64,000 nucleotides of DNA from Lepidodermella squamata. Lineage: Eukaryota > Gastrotricha. The position numbers were made by a program, and so were the translations under genes. A model generated the notes under the pieces. It ran no database searches. It was given only the letters and a program-made list of their open reading frames with translations, and was not told the origin of the DNA. The DNA lies in assembly GCA_047495785.1 (NCBI GenBank), contig JBLDXI010000029.1:1054001-1118000 (forward strand), in the 5' to 3' direction. Of this stretch, positions 1-10,907 are shown piece after piece (positions within the stretch are counted from its first letter, which is position 1; each line of letters opens with the position of its first letter).

Positions 1-1344
1 AAGTTGGCAGTTGAGCTTATCAGCCTTCGAAAAATTGTTGCTTGTTGTTGGCTCGGAAGAAATTGATCTGGAAACAAATATTTAGGAAATTAATTCACTG
101 AGAAATACTTGCAAGGATTACAACACAAAATACTGTTTTTTGCCTGACCTCCTCTCCTCTGTATTTTGTACAGGCTCGTCTTGAAATTATCGCCGAATAA
201 AATGAGATGATAATATGAGAAAATTTTCAAATCGGTGGCTATCTAGTTTTTCGGCGCCGATTTTGCACGTGGATTTCTGATTTTTCTGATTGCGCCGCCG
301 TGGTCTTATTATTGCGATGAATTGTTGTAAAAAACGAACCATCATCATCACGTTTAGTTTGTCTGTTTTTTCTCTTTTTTTCGCTCGCTCGCTCGCTCGC
401 TCTCATGACTTCGACGACAAGAGGCCGGATGGAAATATGGCCGGCCTTGTTATCTGTGTGTTTATTGTTTTCGCTCTTTGACTGACTCGACTGTTCGGTT
501 TTTTCGCGCTGTACATACTGTCGGTCGTTATTCTACGATATATTATTATTAATTAATATTATTATTACTATTGCTATTATGATACCTTGTCTCGCAACGC
601 TGCGTTGGAGAAATCACGATGAACGTGAACGATACTGGCAGAGAAAAATAAAAAAACGCGTTTCTCATTTTGGTCGAGTTTTTATCCGATTTGGGGTTTC
701 GAGCTGAACTGGTTCCCGATTTAAGAGGAAGCTGAATCGAGCAAGCTGAATCGATTAATATTCATCCGAGTGCCTAAAAGCAATGTTTTTGACTTCGGGG
801 TTTTGACCGAAGGAAAAAGTATAAATTTGGCATTTTTTTACGCAATTCAAAGAACCTGATAAGAGCCAAATTTTACCTGGCGTTAGCCATGCCTAAGAGC
901 TGCCTGTGGTAGAAAAATTAGCCCTCCAGGGTTACCCATTCATGTGTTTTCAAAACTCAAAGCTTGCACTTAAATATTGCGCTACAAGTACCTAGGTAAT
1001 CAGCCAGATCTCTCAGAATACGACAAATGTAAAGCAGATGAAGTTATTCTTCTGAACTTCTGAACTTCAATTCGTTGAACATAAGAATGAAACAGCACCA
1101 AGATGAATGTTAATGTTCCAAAAACATCGTCCTGCTCGCTTCAAGTGTAGAGCTCAATTCGAGCTACTAGGGTTCGATTTCGATATTACTATCGGTGTCG
1201 GTGTAATATAAGTTTATTTGCAATTTCGAAGTTATTTGTGGCAGATTATACGGGGTTATATTGCTCTGAAAATGTCGAGAAAAATAAATTTATCGTGTTC
1301 ACCTATTGCGCCGCTTTCTGGAACCGCCGATATTTTGTCATACA
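1..1344. other. Gene-poor leading stretch
   Basis: I see no supportable gene. It is AT-rich with short simple repeats: a CGCT run near 382-400 and TAT/ATT-rich tracts near 537-575. A 63-codon frame at 290-481 has no family resemblance and I do not call it. It may hold upstream exons or an intron of the DGAT2-like scrap that follows. Confidence 0.5.
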
Positions 1345-1444
1345 GTTCACGGGAAGAACAATCTCAGCACGCCGACCGATGTTACCTCGCATACCTCGAA
1401 GCGTTAAGCAAGCTTTTTGATGAAAACAAAGCTAAATACGGCTA
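1345..1444 (+). pseudogene. C-terminal exon or fragment resembling a DGAT2/MOGAT acyltransferase
   Basis: The last roughly 33 codons before the TAA at about 1444 read like the C-terminus of the DGAT2/monoacylglycerol acyltransferase family, where an H-x-x-Y-x-x-A-L-x-x-L-F-x-x-x-K pattern precedes the end. Here the line is YLAYLEALSKLFDENKAKYG. A usable 3' splice site (CATACAG) sits just before it. No catalytic HPHG motif or other acyltransferase exon is visible in the 1.3 kb to the left. It is therefore either a terminal exon after a long intron that starts outside the window, or an orphan fragment. The family call rests on a short match. Confidence 0.35.
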
Positions 1445-1659
1445 AGAACAGTTTCCGTTGATATTTTGTTGAACTAAGCTTTTCGAGTCATACAGAGAAT
1501 TTGCTGATTTTCTTGGAAACAAAATTAAAACAAAATGAAAGCAATCATTTGCGTTATTCAAGATTAATTATAAATTCAGCTCGGAATTCCTTTGTTAGTT
1601 TCAGTTCAGTTTCAGCATAGTTCAGTTCGTAAGAAGTTCCTGATTTAGTCTGCTCGTCC

Positions 1660-3681
1660 TCATCGGCGGCTCTCCGCAGATGGAGGAGGGCGGAACATTC
1701 CTCCCGTCAACTGATTACTAGCTCGCGAGTTTGTCGAAGCAGCAGACATTGCCCACGCAGGCGGTCTTGATTGTTGCTGTGACGTAGCACTCGCAACAGC
1801 CTCTGGGCCCCGAATAGCAGAAGGAGGCATTTCCTGACCCGCGTTACTGATCACAGACATGGGGCGGAACATCATGCTCGGCGCGTCGTGATGACTGCTC
1901 GGCAACCGCACCTGCTGATCATTTGACTGAAGAAGTGATGTGTTACTGGTGGGCAATGGGGTTGCAGCGACCATGACCGGGCGCGAAAAGTTATTATGGG
2001 TAACCGGAGCATACCAACCAGCGCCCATCATAGGCATGAATCCAGAATCGTCAGGATAATCCATGCGGGTTCGGAAGTTATCGTTATCACCATCGCTAGT
2101 TGATGACGAACTACTCCCACTCGCGTCACTCTCTTGTTCTCCATCTTCGTCGCCCGTCTTCTTTTGGCTAAAACAAAATCAATGGTGTATTTAGTAGCGC
2201 AATATGGCTTCTAAAGTACCTTCTAAACACCCGGGTCATCTCAATGACTCGCTCACGAATGTTCTCTTGGATCATGCGAAGGCACATGGCTAGGATTGCC
2301 ATTCCGAACACAATGTAGAACCATAGGAGGCCAACTTTGAGAGAACTGAACCGCTCAGTGTTCGTACCAACGAAACCAGGTACTAGATCGCCAAACCCAA
2401 TTGTCGCAACGGTTATGAACTGTTAAAAATACGTTTCAGAAATATAGCCAATAGGCCCTTTCGCCTTACTGAAAAGTAAACAGCATCGACGAAACTCCAC
2501 GCTTCCGTCACTGAAAATATTGATGCCCCCATTATGATGACACTGGTCGGATTCATAAGAATAAGTCATGAATTCAGCGAAAATTGAAGGCGTAATACCT
2601 GACAAGAATAAGCAGTGAAACCGAAACGGGTACATGCGTTTGTTCGCGCAACTCGCGCTCTGCGTCTTCCTCCGAAGAATCACCGCCAGAATCCTCCTCA
2701 AGAGCATCAATGAATGCAGCATTTGGCGCATCGGGTTGCAATCGCCACTGCGCCAACATGCGAGCTCTCATCTCGCGGCGGTGGTCACCATTGATCTTAC
2801 TTGCTCGCCAAAGCTCACAACAACAAATCTAACAATGAATAATCAGTAACGCTCAAGATTTTATGAATATATCGAAAAGTTACATTGTGATAAGCGTAGT
2901 GAGTGACTTCTGATAGAAAGGACCCAATGTTTGCCATCGCAGCCAGATAGATGGGCAGTCCGATGACGGCGTAAGCCATGAAAACTAGCTGGCCCCAGAA
3001 CGTGGACGGTGTGATATGGCCGTAGCCAATCGAAGTAACGACAGTCACGCAGAAGAACGTCGAGCTGAGGAAATTCCAATCCGATATTACATTTTCGCAA
3101 TCTTGGCCTTGCCATGACGAGTTCACGTAAGACCCAGTGACCAGTTGATGCAGCGTTTCGTTGTATTGGATTCTCCGCTCGTCAGGCGATAGCTGGAAGT
3201 TGGCTGCAATCGCGGCTACGGCCTCAATAGCACTTTCCCTTGATTTGTAGTACTTTTCACGGTTCTTTGACATGGAATAATATGAAAGGATTCTATATCA
3301 ATTAGACTGAACTCATACCGACTTGCAAGTCTGCAATTCGTTGAAGCTCTCAATAGATTCCATCATCCAGCCGCCCATCAGGCAGAACAAAACTGACATA
3401 AGAAGAGGTCCTAGTGTTGAAGCAACACCGGTAAGCAAGGCTTTCCGGCGCTCCAGTCTCCATTTCCGCACAATGAAACCATCGTCGAGAAAGAACGCCG
3501 CCGTTTCTTCGTCCACGACTGGCTTGAAGTCGGCCTTAGTTTTATTTGTCAACACGCCGTACTCATCATAAGCTGGGTCATCCTCTATGAACATGGTATC
3601 TTCCTCGAGGTGCCGATCATCGTCATGTCGTAAGTGAGCGTTGGCTTCTCCAGAGCCAACGAATTTCAAACCTGACGCCAT
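1660..3681 (-). CDS. Two-pore-domain (K2P/TWiK-like) potassium channel
   Basis: This is a background K+ channel subunit with two pore loops, acting as a plasma-membrane dimer. My six-exon model is 3681-3319, 3264-2884, 2828-2599, 2542-2470, 2419-2220 and 2167-1660; the phases fit and give about 584 aa with introns of 50-56 nt. An N-terminal cytosolic region precedes TM1 (LLTGVASTLGPLLMSVLFC). Pore 1 reads TSIGYGHITP, followed by TM2 and a long acidic loop. TM3 spans the exon 3/4 junction, pore 2 reads TVATIGFGDLVPG, and TM4 is followed by a Ser/Gln-rich tail. Both pores keep a GYG or GFG filter. The start is uncertain: the ATG at 3681 follows a good TTTCAG acceptor, so an upstream exon is possible (an ATG near 3826 opens about 30 codons). 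The subfamily was not resolved. Confidence 0.9.
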
Positions 3682-4071
3682 TTGCTGAAAGCTTGAATTA
3701 GCGGCTAAGCCCTCGAATATCAAATGATCAAGTGTTGTGTGCCTCTAGTCGGTCTTGCTTGGTGATGCTTTTGTCTTGCAACTCATCAATTATTGCGCAG
3801 TCAGCCTGCTTTGATTCACTGCTCATTGTGTTGTTTTTTCAAATATGTTGGTGTAGCGTTTCAGATATTCAACAATAGAATACTTTATAAGGCCTGCTGC
3901 TGTCTGACATGCACAGGCACTACAACCATCCGGCCTCCTCGGTGTTGCCAAGTGGATAAATAATAGATAATCGTTACAGCTTTCGATGGCTGAAATCTTG
4001 GACAACATCCATTCAAAGGCACCCAACAGCTTCACTGGAGCAATGTTCTATCGATCCAATGTATCACCTAA

Positions 4072-4153
4072 GCTGCTATGCCCGAGTGGTTAAGGGGTCT
4101 GACTTGAAATCAGATGCGGTCTCCGCGCGTAGGTTCAAATCCTACTGGCAGCG
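4072..4153 (+). tRNA. tRNA-Ser (UGA)
   Basis: This is an 82-nt class II tRNA with a long variable arm. The acceptor strands GCTGCTA and TGGCAGC pair, the anticodon loop CTTGAAA gives UGA, and a GGTTCAAATCC T-arm is present. The B box is intact and no intron is seen. The body matches the copies at 14138-14219 and 58329-58410. Confidence 0.95.
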
Positions 4154-5409
4154 AAATTTTTGCAGTCAAATTCGACCCCAGAAACGAATAACGAACTAGA
4201 TGAAAACCTGGTTTATTTTCAATTATTTTGCCTCTGTCGCTATTCGGCGCATTGATGACTAACGTTGAGACTTCATTTTAATTTATATAGTTCGGGCGTT
4301 CTTTTGCGGCCGAAATTATTACAAGACTGGCTTGAGTCAACGATCAACGATGCAAATTCACAATGCAAAATTAATTTTTCTATTTTTAAATTTGGTCAGA
4401 TTCGGGCGAAATGATTGCCCGAAGATTCCAAGTCGATCATAAATTATATTGCTCGTGGTTTGGCCGTGAGATTTGATTCAATATGAGTTTGGGATCCTCA
4501 GATCAAGGTGACTAATGATGACAATAATGATAATAAGTAATGTGTCTGTAGAATAACTTCTGCCGGTCCGTGTATAATATCTTAGTGACTAAAACAGGTG
4601 ACTAATACAGCGCCCGGATAGACTCTTTACCTCATTTGGAGGATTAAATCTGCGTGAAATATTGGGAAAAAAATAAGAAATAAATCGCAAAAGAAGGGCG
4701 CCGGCCTCAAAGCTCCTGGGAGCCAAGGCCCACGGCACCGCTGGTGGAGGCGTTATGGAAGGGAGAGAGAGGAGGTCTGGAGCTAAACTACCGCTAGGCA
4801 CTGGTGGCGCACTGGTTGGTAGCCTAGAAGACACAGCATACACCCATGAGTTAGAGCCAAAGCTTACTGGTCGCCGAGCGTTCGGTCGTTCGATCGATCG
4901 GTGGATCGTCGCGCGACGTGCTGCGGCACCGCTACTCGATTGAGCGACAGCGCGAAGAGACCTACAACGACAAGACACACAAAGGCTGGGGGATCGGCCG
5001 GTCGGAGGAGACAGCGATCAACTCGCAGCTAATCTTGAAAGGGTACTCACGCGTTGTCCGCCTCCACAATGCTCACCAGCAAATTCCGACTTTTGAACAC
5101 GAACCAAAGTCGGATGTTTCAAATTCCGTTAATTAATCAATTTTTGCGCGGGATTAATACGATTAAATTACCTCAAAATGAGACTACAACATTTTGAGAC
5201 TGAGTCATGATGGTGGCAGACATTGCTGTCGACAAATCAATCTATACACATGCATTAAGCGCTCAGTATAAGGCGACCAAAGTGTGCATATTCAAATTAA
5301 GCATGCATTGGCTCTAAGAAAATGAAGTTAAGTTTTGCCGCCACAATCAACTAATTCTTAATTGTATATAATACAAATACAAGGAGTTGATAGCCCTGTT
5401 TGTTCAACT
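4154..5409. other. Intergenic DNA, no gene seen
   Basis: It lies between two tRNA genes. A G+C-rich patch at about 4690-5060 has open frames on both strands (4589-4978 minus, 4755-4943 plus) but no recognisable domain, start context or splice structure, so I do not call a gene. Confidence 0.5.
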
Positions 5410-5482
5410 GCCTTCCTAGCTCAGTCGGTAGAGCATGTGACTTTTAATCACAGGGTCGGGGGTTCGAGTCCCCCGGAGGGCG
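5410..5482 (+). tRNA. tRNA-Lys (UUU)
   Basis: This is a 73-nt cloverleaf. The acceptor strands GCCTTCC and GGAGGGC pair with one G-U, the D-arm TAGCTCAGTCGGTAGAGC is canonical, loop CTTTTAA gives anticodon UUU, and the T-arm is GGTTCGAGTCC. It lies 74 bp before tRNA-Glu on the same strand. Confidence 0.96.
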
Positions 5483-5556
5483 CATCATTTTTTTCATCGT
5501 TCCATTTTCGATCGCATTATTCTACAGTCAAGTAGTGCTATTAAACAAACATGCAC

Positions 5557-5628
5557 TCCCTGATGGTCTAGTGGTTAGGATTCCGCGCTTTCACCGCAGC
5601 GGCCCGGGTTCGATTCCCGGTGAGGGAA
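5557..5628 (+). tRNA. tRNA-Glu (UUC)
   Basis: This is a 72-nt tRNA with the typical eukaryotic Glu start (TCCCTG), D-arm GTCTAGTGGTTAGGA, loop CTTTCAC giving anticodon UUC, and T-arm GGTTCGATTCC. One acceptor pair (position 6, G opposite G) looks mismatched; the rest is canonical. Confidence 0.94.
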
Positions 5629-5773
5629 CTATTTTTTAAATATTTGAAACATCTATACGAGTTGTGATTTGCCAAACGAAATGAAGCTTTTATTATGCAA
5701 CTCAATTATTAGCTAGCAGAATTGGTAGATTGAATCCTTGTGTCGCAATTATCAAAGAAATGTTAATTCAGCA

Positions 5774-6710
5774 GGTTAAAGGAATTACATCTGGTTTTCA
5801 TTGATTTAGAAAAGGCCTATGATTTGGGCGACCGAAAAAAGGTATGGGAAACTCCCGAAGAAATGAAGGTTGACCCTGAATTGATATTAGCCATTAAGAG
5901 TCTTTACGTAAAAAATGAGGTAGCAGTAAAAATCGATGGGAATATATCAGAATTTTTCTACGTGAATAGAGGCCTCAGACAAGGATGCCCTTTAGGTATC
6001 TCCACTCCTTTTTATAACCACTTTCAATAAAATCTGTGAGAAAGTCGCAAATGAAAAGGCCGGCTTTCCGTTGGGGAAACATTTTCTTAATATTTTGGCT
6101 TTCGCCGATGATGGAACGCTGTTAGGCATGAACCACAAAGAAATTAAGTTGTTATTAGGAATTTTCGACGCGGCTTGTAAAGAAGTGGGTCTCAAAATTA
6201 ACGCGGCGAAGACTCAATATATGATTATAGGTGGTGACCCAAAGAAAAATGAAAAATATAATTTACAATTAGAGGCTTGCAATCGTGAAAAAGTAAGCGC
6301 GTTCAAGTATCTAGGTAGCATTATAACTGATGATGGCAAAATCGGCGAGGAACTTAAAGCGCGCATTGCGAAAGCAGGTACATAGTTGCTTTGGTGCGAT
6401 AAGTAAATTTATGTGCAACCGAAATCATGTCTCAAGAACTGACGGGTCCCGTAAAGATGGTAGCAATATAACCGAAATTATCGAAATAACTGTTGACTGG
6501 ACATTGACCGAAACAACTGCACTAGATCGAGACGAATGGCGTAAAGTTGTCGAGACTTTTGAATTTTGAATTTTACAACAAAAGCAAGATACTTTCGGAC
6601 GTGAGGGCGGGTGGCTGATTCGTTTGGCTTGCTTTGCCTTCGCCTTCCTCAAAACCCGAAAGGGTATAGACACTCAGTCGCGGGGAAGAGAAACAAATAA
6701 ATCATTTTCA
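5774..6710 (+). mobile_element. Decayed RTE-like non-LTR retrotransposon fragment
   Basis: This is reverse-transcriptase coding DNA of the same family as the element at 8690-10560. It begins inside the RT domain (HLVFIDLEKAYDL), continues through RGLRQGCPL, shifts frame near 5996, resumes with LLF and the AFADDGTLLG catalytic block, then shifts again after KARIAKAG near 6380. It then jumps straight to the element's C-terminal residues (RDEWRKVVETFEF), so the thumb region is deleted. The 3' tail to about 6700 is similar in sequence to that of the longer copy. The 5' half, including any endonuclease, is absent. It is non-functional. Confidence 0.88.
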
Positions 6711-6724
6711 TTTTCAATTCATCA

Positions 6725-7430
6725 GCGATGGCAAAATCCTTAGCTTCGATGACAACTAACTCGCAAATGTTGTCAACGCCAGGATACCGAAAGCAGCGTA
6801 CAAGAAAGCAAGTTGGATATTCATCTTGGCCAAGTTCGCTCGAAGAAATCTGCTAATATTATTAGACTTAAAGATGGTCGAATGATGCGTGCCACCAAAC
6901 TTCTTCTCCGCTTTGACAATATATCTGCCCGCAGCGCGAATTTTATAATTAGGCCGACTTGTTGGGAGACAGTACTGAAGGTTGATTGTTGTCAGATTTT
7001 TAACGGCGTTGTGTTAACAAAAAATTGACAAATGAAGATTCAATTTAAAATAAACATAAGTATACATGCTGAAGAGTGGTAAATCTCCCCCAAACTGATC
7101 TAATTATAAACTCGTCGCAGCGGGTGGTTATCAAAGCGGAGATGAATTCTTCGTGCACACTTCGTGTGGCGCGAAATAAACTGCCCTATAGCATCAGTTT
7201 GTATAGGCAATTAGATCAGTTTGGGGGAGAGTTACCACTCTTCAGCATGTATAATTATGTTTATTTTAAATTGAATCTTCATTTGTCAATTTTTTGTTTA
7301 GCAGATTTCTTCGAGCGAACTTGGCCAAGATGAATATCCAACTTGCTTTCTTGTACGCTGCTTTCGGTATCCTGGCGTTGACAACATTTGCGAGTTAGTT
7401 GTCATCGAAGCTAAGGATTCTTCATCGATT
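6725..7430. repeat. Head-to-head palindrome carrying a Ly6 first exon on each arm
   Basis: The left arm (6725-6855 plus 7018-7105) is nearly the exact reverse complement of the right arm (7208-7430), around a central spacer of about 100 bp. The right arm holds exon 1 of the Ly6-like gene on the plus strand. The left arm holds the same exon on the minus strand (about 6770-6832) with no following exons 2-3. The left arm alone carries an extra 160 bp (6856-7017) that resembles the 5' flanks of the Ly6 genes near 48.5 and 51.3 kb, so that block is ancestral promoter DNA lost from the right arm. The structure suggests inverted duplication. It could form a long hairpin. Confidence 0.85.
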
Positions 7431-7836
7431 TACATTTTTATTGCGATTAGATGCCATCACTTGCTACCAAGGCTATGGTACCACGACAGCTAGCCTAAGC
7501 TATTGCGGCAATTATTCAGTGTATTATTGCATTGTACGTTTTTGCTGGAATTATAATGAAGGGCAGGGGCATAATTTGTGTATCAACATATAATAGAAAA
7601 TAGTCGTAACTAGCGGATTGTTTAGCACCGAGACTTACCGTACATGCGGCTCAAGCGTCTGCAACCCCGTTTATTTGTGTACTGGCGGATATTGTGGGAA
7701 CGCTTACTGCTGTTCCTACAGTTACTGCAACAGTGGCAGGAAGATCGCATCAGCCAGCATGCATGGAATTTACGGAGTTGTTCTGGTACTTTCCGTAGCC
7801 AGCTACCTTGCTGTTGGATGGCGGCATCGGCACTAA
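7330..7836 (+). CDS. Ly6/uPAR-type (three-finger) small surface protein, copy A
   Basis: Three exons (7330-7393, 7451-7533, 7633-7836) give about 116 aa. Exon 1 is a signal peptide (MNIQLAFLYAAFGILALTTF). The mature part has ten Cys, ending in CCSYSYCN, the CC-x4-CN signature of the LU/three-finger fold. A hydrophobic C-terminal segment (GVVLVLSVASYLAVGW) suggests a GPI-anchor signal. One caution concerns exon 3: relative to copy B it has one extra base just after the expected TTTAG acceptor, so the frame holds only if splicing uses the GAG at 7630-7632. It may be a damaged copy. It sits on the right arm of a palindrome, which may affect its promoter. The ligand and role are unknown. Confidence 0.7.
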
Positions 7837-8299
7837 TTGAAATGCTCCTATTGCAATGACCAAACTGGATTATACACCGCAGCATAACAGCATATCATTG
7901 ATTAAAAGATGCACATATGAATTTATTAATAGAATTTGCCTGATAAAAAGGCCATTCGAAAGATAGTACTGTAAAAGATAACACAGGGCTTTCTCTTCAA
8001 GGTAATGAAAGGATTCACGATTCACGGAAAGATGAGACGATGCTGAAATCCGGCTTCACTTTTTTATTGTTCTTATAATACAGTTTATTTTATTGGTGTG
8101 CTAATAAATCGAATCGGCCTTGATACTTTGCTCGGAATTCAGATGCGCATTTTCCATTTTCCGATGAATCCACAGAATTTTCCAATTCGTTTTGTTCCAG
8201 GAGAATTGAGTCACATTACAGCATGTCAATAGGGATTATTTTCGAAACCGCGTTTATGGTCAAGTCGACTCTATCGATAAAGCGCAGTTGCAGTTCAGT
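7837..8299. other. Intergenic, no gene seen
   Basis: This is AT-rich sequence between the Ly6-like gene and the truncated Ser/Lys-rich copy. No frame with family resemblance is visible. Confidence 0.45.
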
Positions 8300-8626
8300 T
8301 CTGATGGCTCTTGGTAACATTTACAGGCTAAGATTATACACAAACTATCATAATTTATATGTTTTACAGCCTTCACCGAGGCTGAGGCCGGCCGTGGCAA
8401 GCCGAATAAGGAAGTTTCCCGAAGCTTCTCGTACAGCGTCTCGAAGAGCGGCTCGCACAAGAAGAACAAGCGGCCGGCGAAGAACTTCGGCAAGAAGTTC
8501 GTCTCGAAGCGCAACAAGCGCCGCTGCTCGTACTCGAAGTCGGTGTCCGCGTCGGTGTCCGCCCGCACCAACCCGCAAGGTGTCCAACAAGAAGTTCATG
8601 CGCGTGCACCAGAATAAAGAATGGCA
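8300..8626 (+). pseudogene. Truncated copy of the Ser/Lys-rich secreted protein gene
   Basis: From the TTTTACAG acceptor at 8369 the sequence follows exon 2 of the intact gene at 13341-13901 almost base for base (AFTEAEAGRGKPNKEVSRS and onward) for about 250 bp. The end of exon 1 (ATGGCTCTTG then GTAAC) is recognisable near 8302, but the signal-peptide start is lost. A deletion of about 7 bases after the SVSARTN codons shifts the frame, and homology then stops near the RTE element's 3' end at about 8690. It is a dead partial duplicate. Confidence 0.85.
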
Positions 8627-8689
8627 AGAAATAATAAAGGCTTTGTATCAGTGCACTGTGTTTCAAACGAGCAATTAGTGGAAAAGATA

Positions 8690-10560
8690 ATAATAATAAT
8701 AATAATAATGTTTTTATTTATCCTCTTCGGGACTGAGCGTCGTGTACCGTTTCCGGTTTTGAAGAGGGCGAAGGCAGGCGAAGAATGATCCTCACCCACC
8801 CCCACAGTCGAGGATTCTGCTTTTTGTATAGAATTCGTAATTTTCAATCGAGTTAACAACCATGCGCCATTCATCTTTTTCAAAAGAAACCGATTCCGCT
8901 AGTTGGACATCGGGAATAATTTTGATCTCAAAATCCTTTTCGCCGGGATTTTTTCTATTTTCTCGTTTCTTAGTGGCTTTATTTTTCTTATCCTTGACCT
9001 TATTGTTCTTATTGGTTTTCTTTTTCCGGCGAATTTCCTTAGTAAGACCTACTTTAATTAGGCTTCTATGCACTCCGTTGATCCATCTGGTTCGAGGTCT
9101 ACCTCTGGGTGCAAACCACCCAAGCGGAGGCGTCCAAATATATATTTTGTGTATTAGTCCTTCTACGTCATAGTCACGTGACCTAATTATGTGCCCTAGA
9201 TACCTTAGCCTTTGTTTTTCAACAATGCGGCTCACTTCAATGAGACCTCCGCATAACGCAAGTCGAATGTCTATATTTGGAATATAGTCCATTAGGTGGA
9301 CACCTACTATAGATCGAAGCCATCGATATTCTATAGTGTTTAGTCTATTTTCTTGGGCTATCGATATGTTCCACGATTCGCAGGCGTAAATGATGGTAGG
9401 TATTATAACACATGTCAGTACCTTAAGTTTTGTAGCTATGGAAACCTGACTTTTGTTGCACATGAATTTATTCATGGCGCCGAAAACACTGCCTGCCTTA
9501 GAAATTCTGTAGTTTAGTTCCTCATCGATTTTGCCGTCACTGGTAATAATGCTCCCTGAATATTTAAATTTGGTCACTTTTTCAAGTTTTTTCCCGTTCA
9601 ATTCCAATTCGTAATTTTGAGTGGCTGACTCGTCTCTAGAAATAATCATATATTGAGTTTTTGCCGCGTTAATTTTCAGACCCAATTCGGTGCAAGCCAA
9701 ATCGAAAATGTGAAGTAGTCGTGAAATTTCGTCGTGGTTCATGCCTAAAAGTGTTCCGTCGTCAGCAAACGCTAGTAAATTTAGGAAATCAGTCTCGCTC
9801 ATAGCGGTCTCGCTGTTTGCGGTCTCGCTAATAGGAAAGCCTAATTTTTCAGCAGATATTTTTTCGCAAATTTTGTTGAAGGTCGCTATGAATAGTAAAG
9901 GAGACAACGGGCAACCCTGTCTTAGTCCCCTGGTAACATAGAAGAAATCTGAGAGCTCAGAATCGACTCTAACAGCAACTTTATTTACTTTATATAGACT
10001 TTGAATAGCTTCAATTAAGCTGGGTTCTACACCCATATTTTGGAGGGCGGCCCATACTTTTTCCCTGTCCACCAGATCATAGGCTTTTTCGAGATCGATG
10101 AAGACTAGGTGGAGTTCCTTCTTAAAGAATATAATTTTCTCAATAATTTGTCGGAGAACGTAAATGCAGTCTCTGGTGCCCTTGAGGGGTTGAAAACCAA
10201 ATTGCAGTTTAGAAATTTTTGACCCAATTAATGCTCTCAATTTTCGTTCGAGAATAATGGCATAGAGTTTTCCTACAACACTTAAGAGGCTGATGCCTCT
10301 GTAATTTTGGCATTTTGATTTCTCACCTTTATTTTTGTAAATTGGGGTAATTATAGCCGTTGACCATTCTTCTGGGACCCTCTTATCTATCCAAGCTCGA
10401 TTCAAAATTTCCCTGAGCCATTCAATATTGGCCTCGCTCAGAGCTTTGATCATTTCGGGTCTTACTTCATCTATACCCGGGGCTTTACCGTTTTTCATGT
10501 GGTCGATGGCATTTTTAATTTCGGTGAGTGGAAAAGAGGTTTCCAATAAAATTAATTTCG
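8690..10560 (-). mobile_element. RTE-like non-LTR retrotransposon, 5'-truncated, long RT ORF
   Basis: An uninterrupted minus-strand ORF (about 8792-10546, 584 codons, open slightly further upstream) encodes a reverse transcriptase. Visible blocks are NGKAPGIDEVRPEM, FQPLKGTRDCIYVLRQIIEK, LVFIDLEKAYD, RGLRQGCPLSPLLF and the catalytic AFADDGTLLG, in which YADD is replaced by FADD. A C-terminal thumb/RTE-type tail follows (LRYLGHIIRSRDYD, then GRPRTRWINGVHRS). The endonuclease domain expected N-terminal to the RT is absent, so it is 5'-truncated as LINEs usually are. The 3' end finishes in an ATT microsatellite (8691-8709), as RTE-clade elements do. Intact RT coding suggests recent insertion. 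Confidence 0.92.
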
Positions 10561-10907
10561 AAGTTAGAGCTCAAATTCACTTTTCTAATAATGCGGGACA
10601 TCCAGAATTGGACATAATAAAAACTATTATTTACTGATTTTTGTCGATCGCCGATCGAACATTTGTGACCCTAAGGGTATATATTTTTATTCAACCCGAA
10701 TTTTCGGCTCGCCCACTTCTGAAGCTCATCTTGAAATGAAAATTTGGAGCTGTATAGAAGGCTTCATTGCCCTTCATAATAGTCACATAAGGTGGGCTTG
10801 TTGATCAAGAACCAGGTGGTTTTTAAGTTGAATGTCGCGTGCCAGAGGAATGAAATTTAGAACCTGAATGAAATCACCATTAGGCATGTAATTTCGATTA
10901 AACAGCA
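10561..10907. other. Spacer between the RTE element and the thioester-protein gene
   Basis: About 350 bp with no gene visible. It probably includes the promoter of the plus-strand gene starting at 10908; I saw no convincing TATA box. Confidence 0.4.

Noticed and set aside
4589-5136. Possible G+C-rich gene with frames on both strands
   Set aside because: No domain, splice structure or plausible start, and the two strands are equally open.
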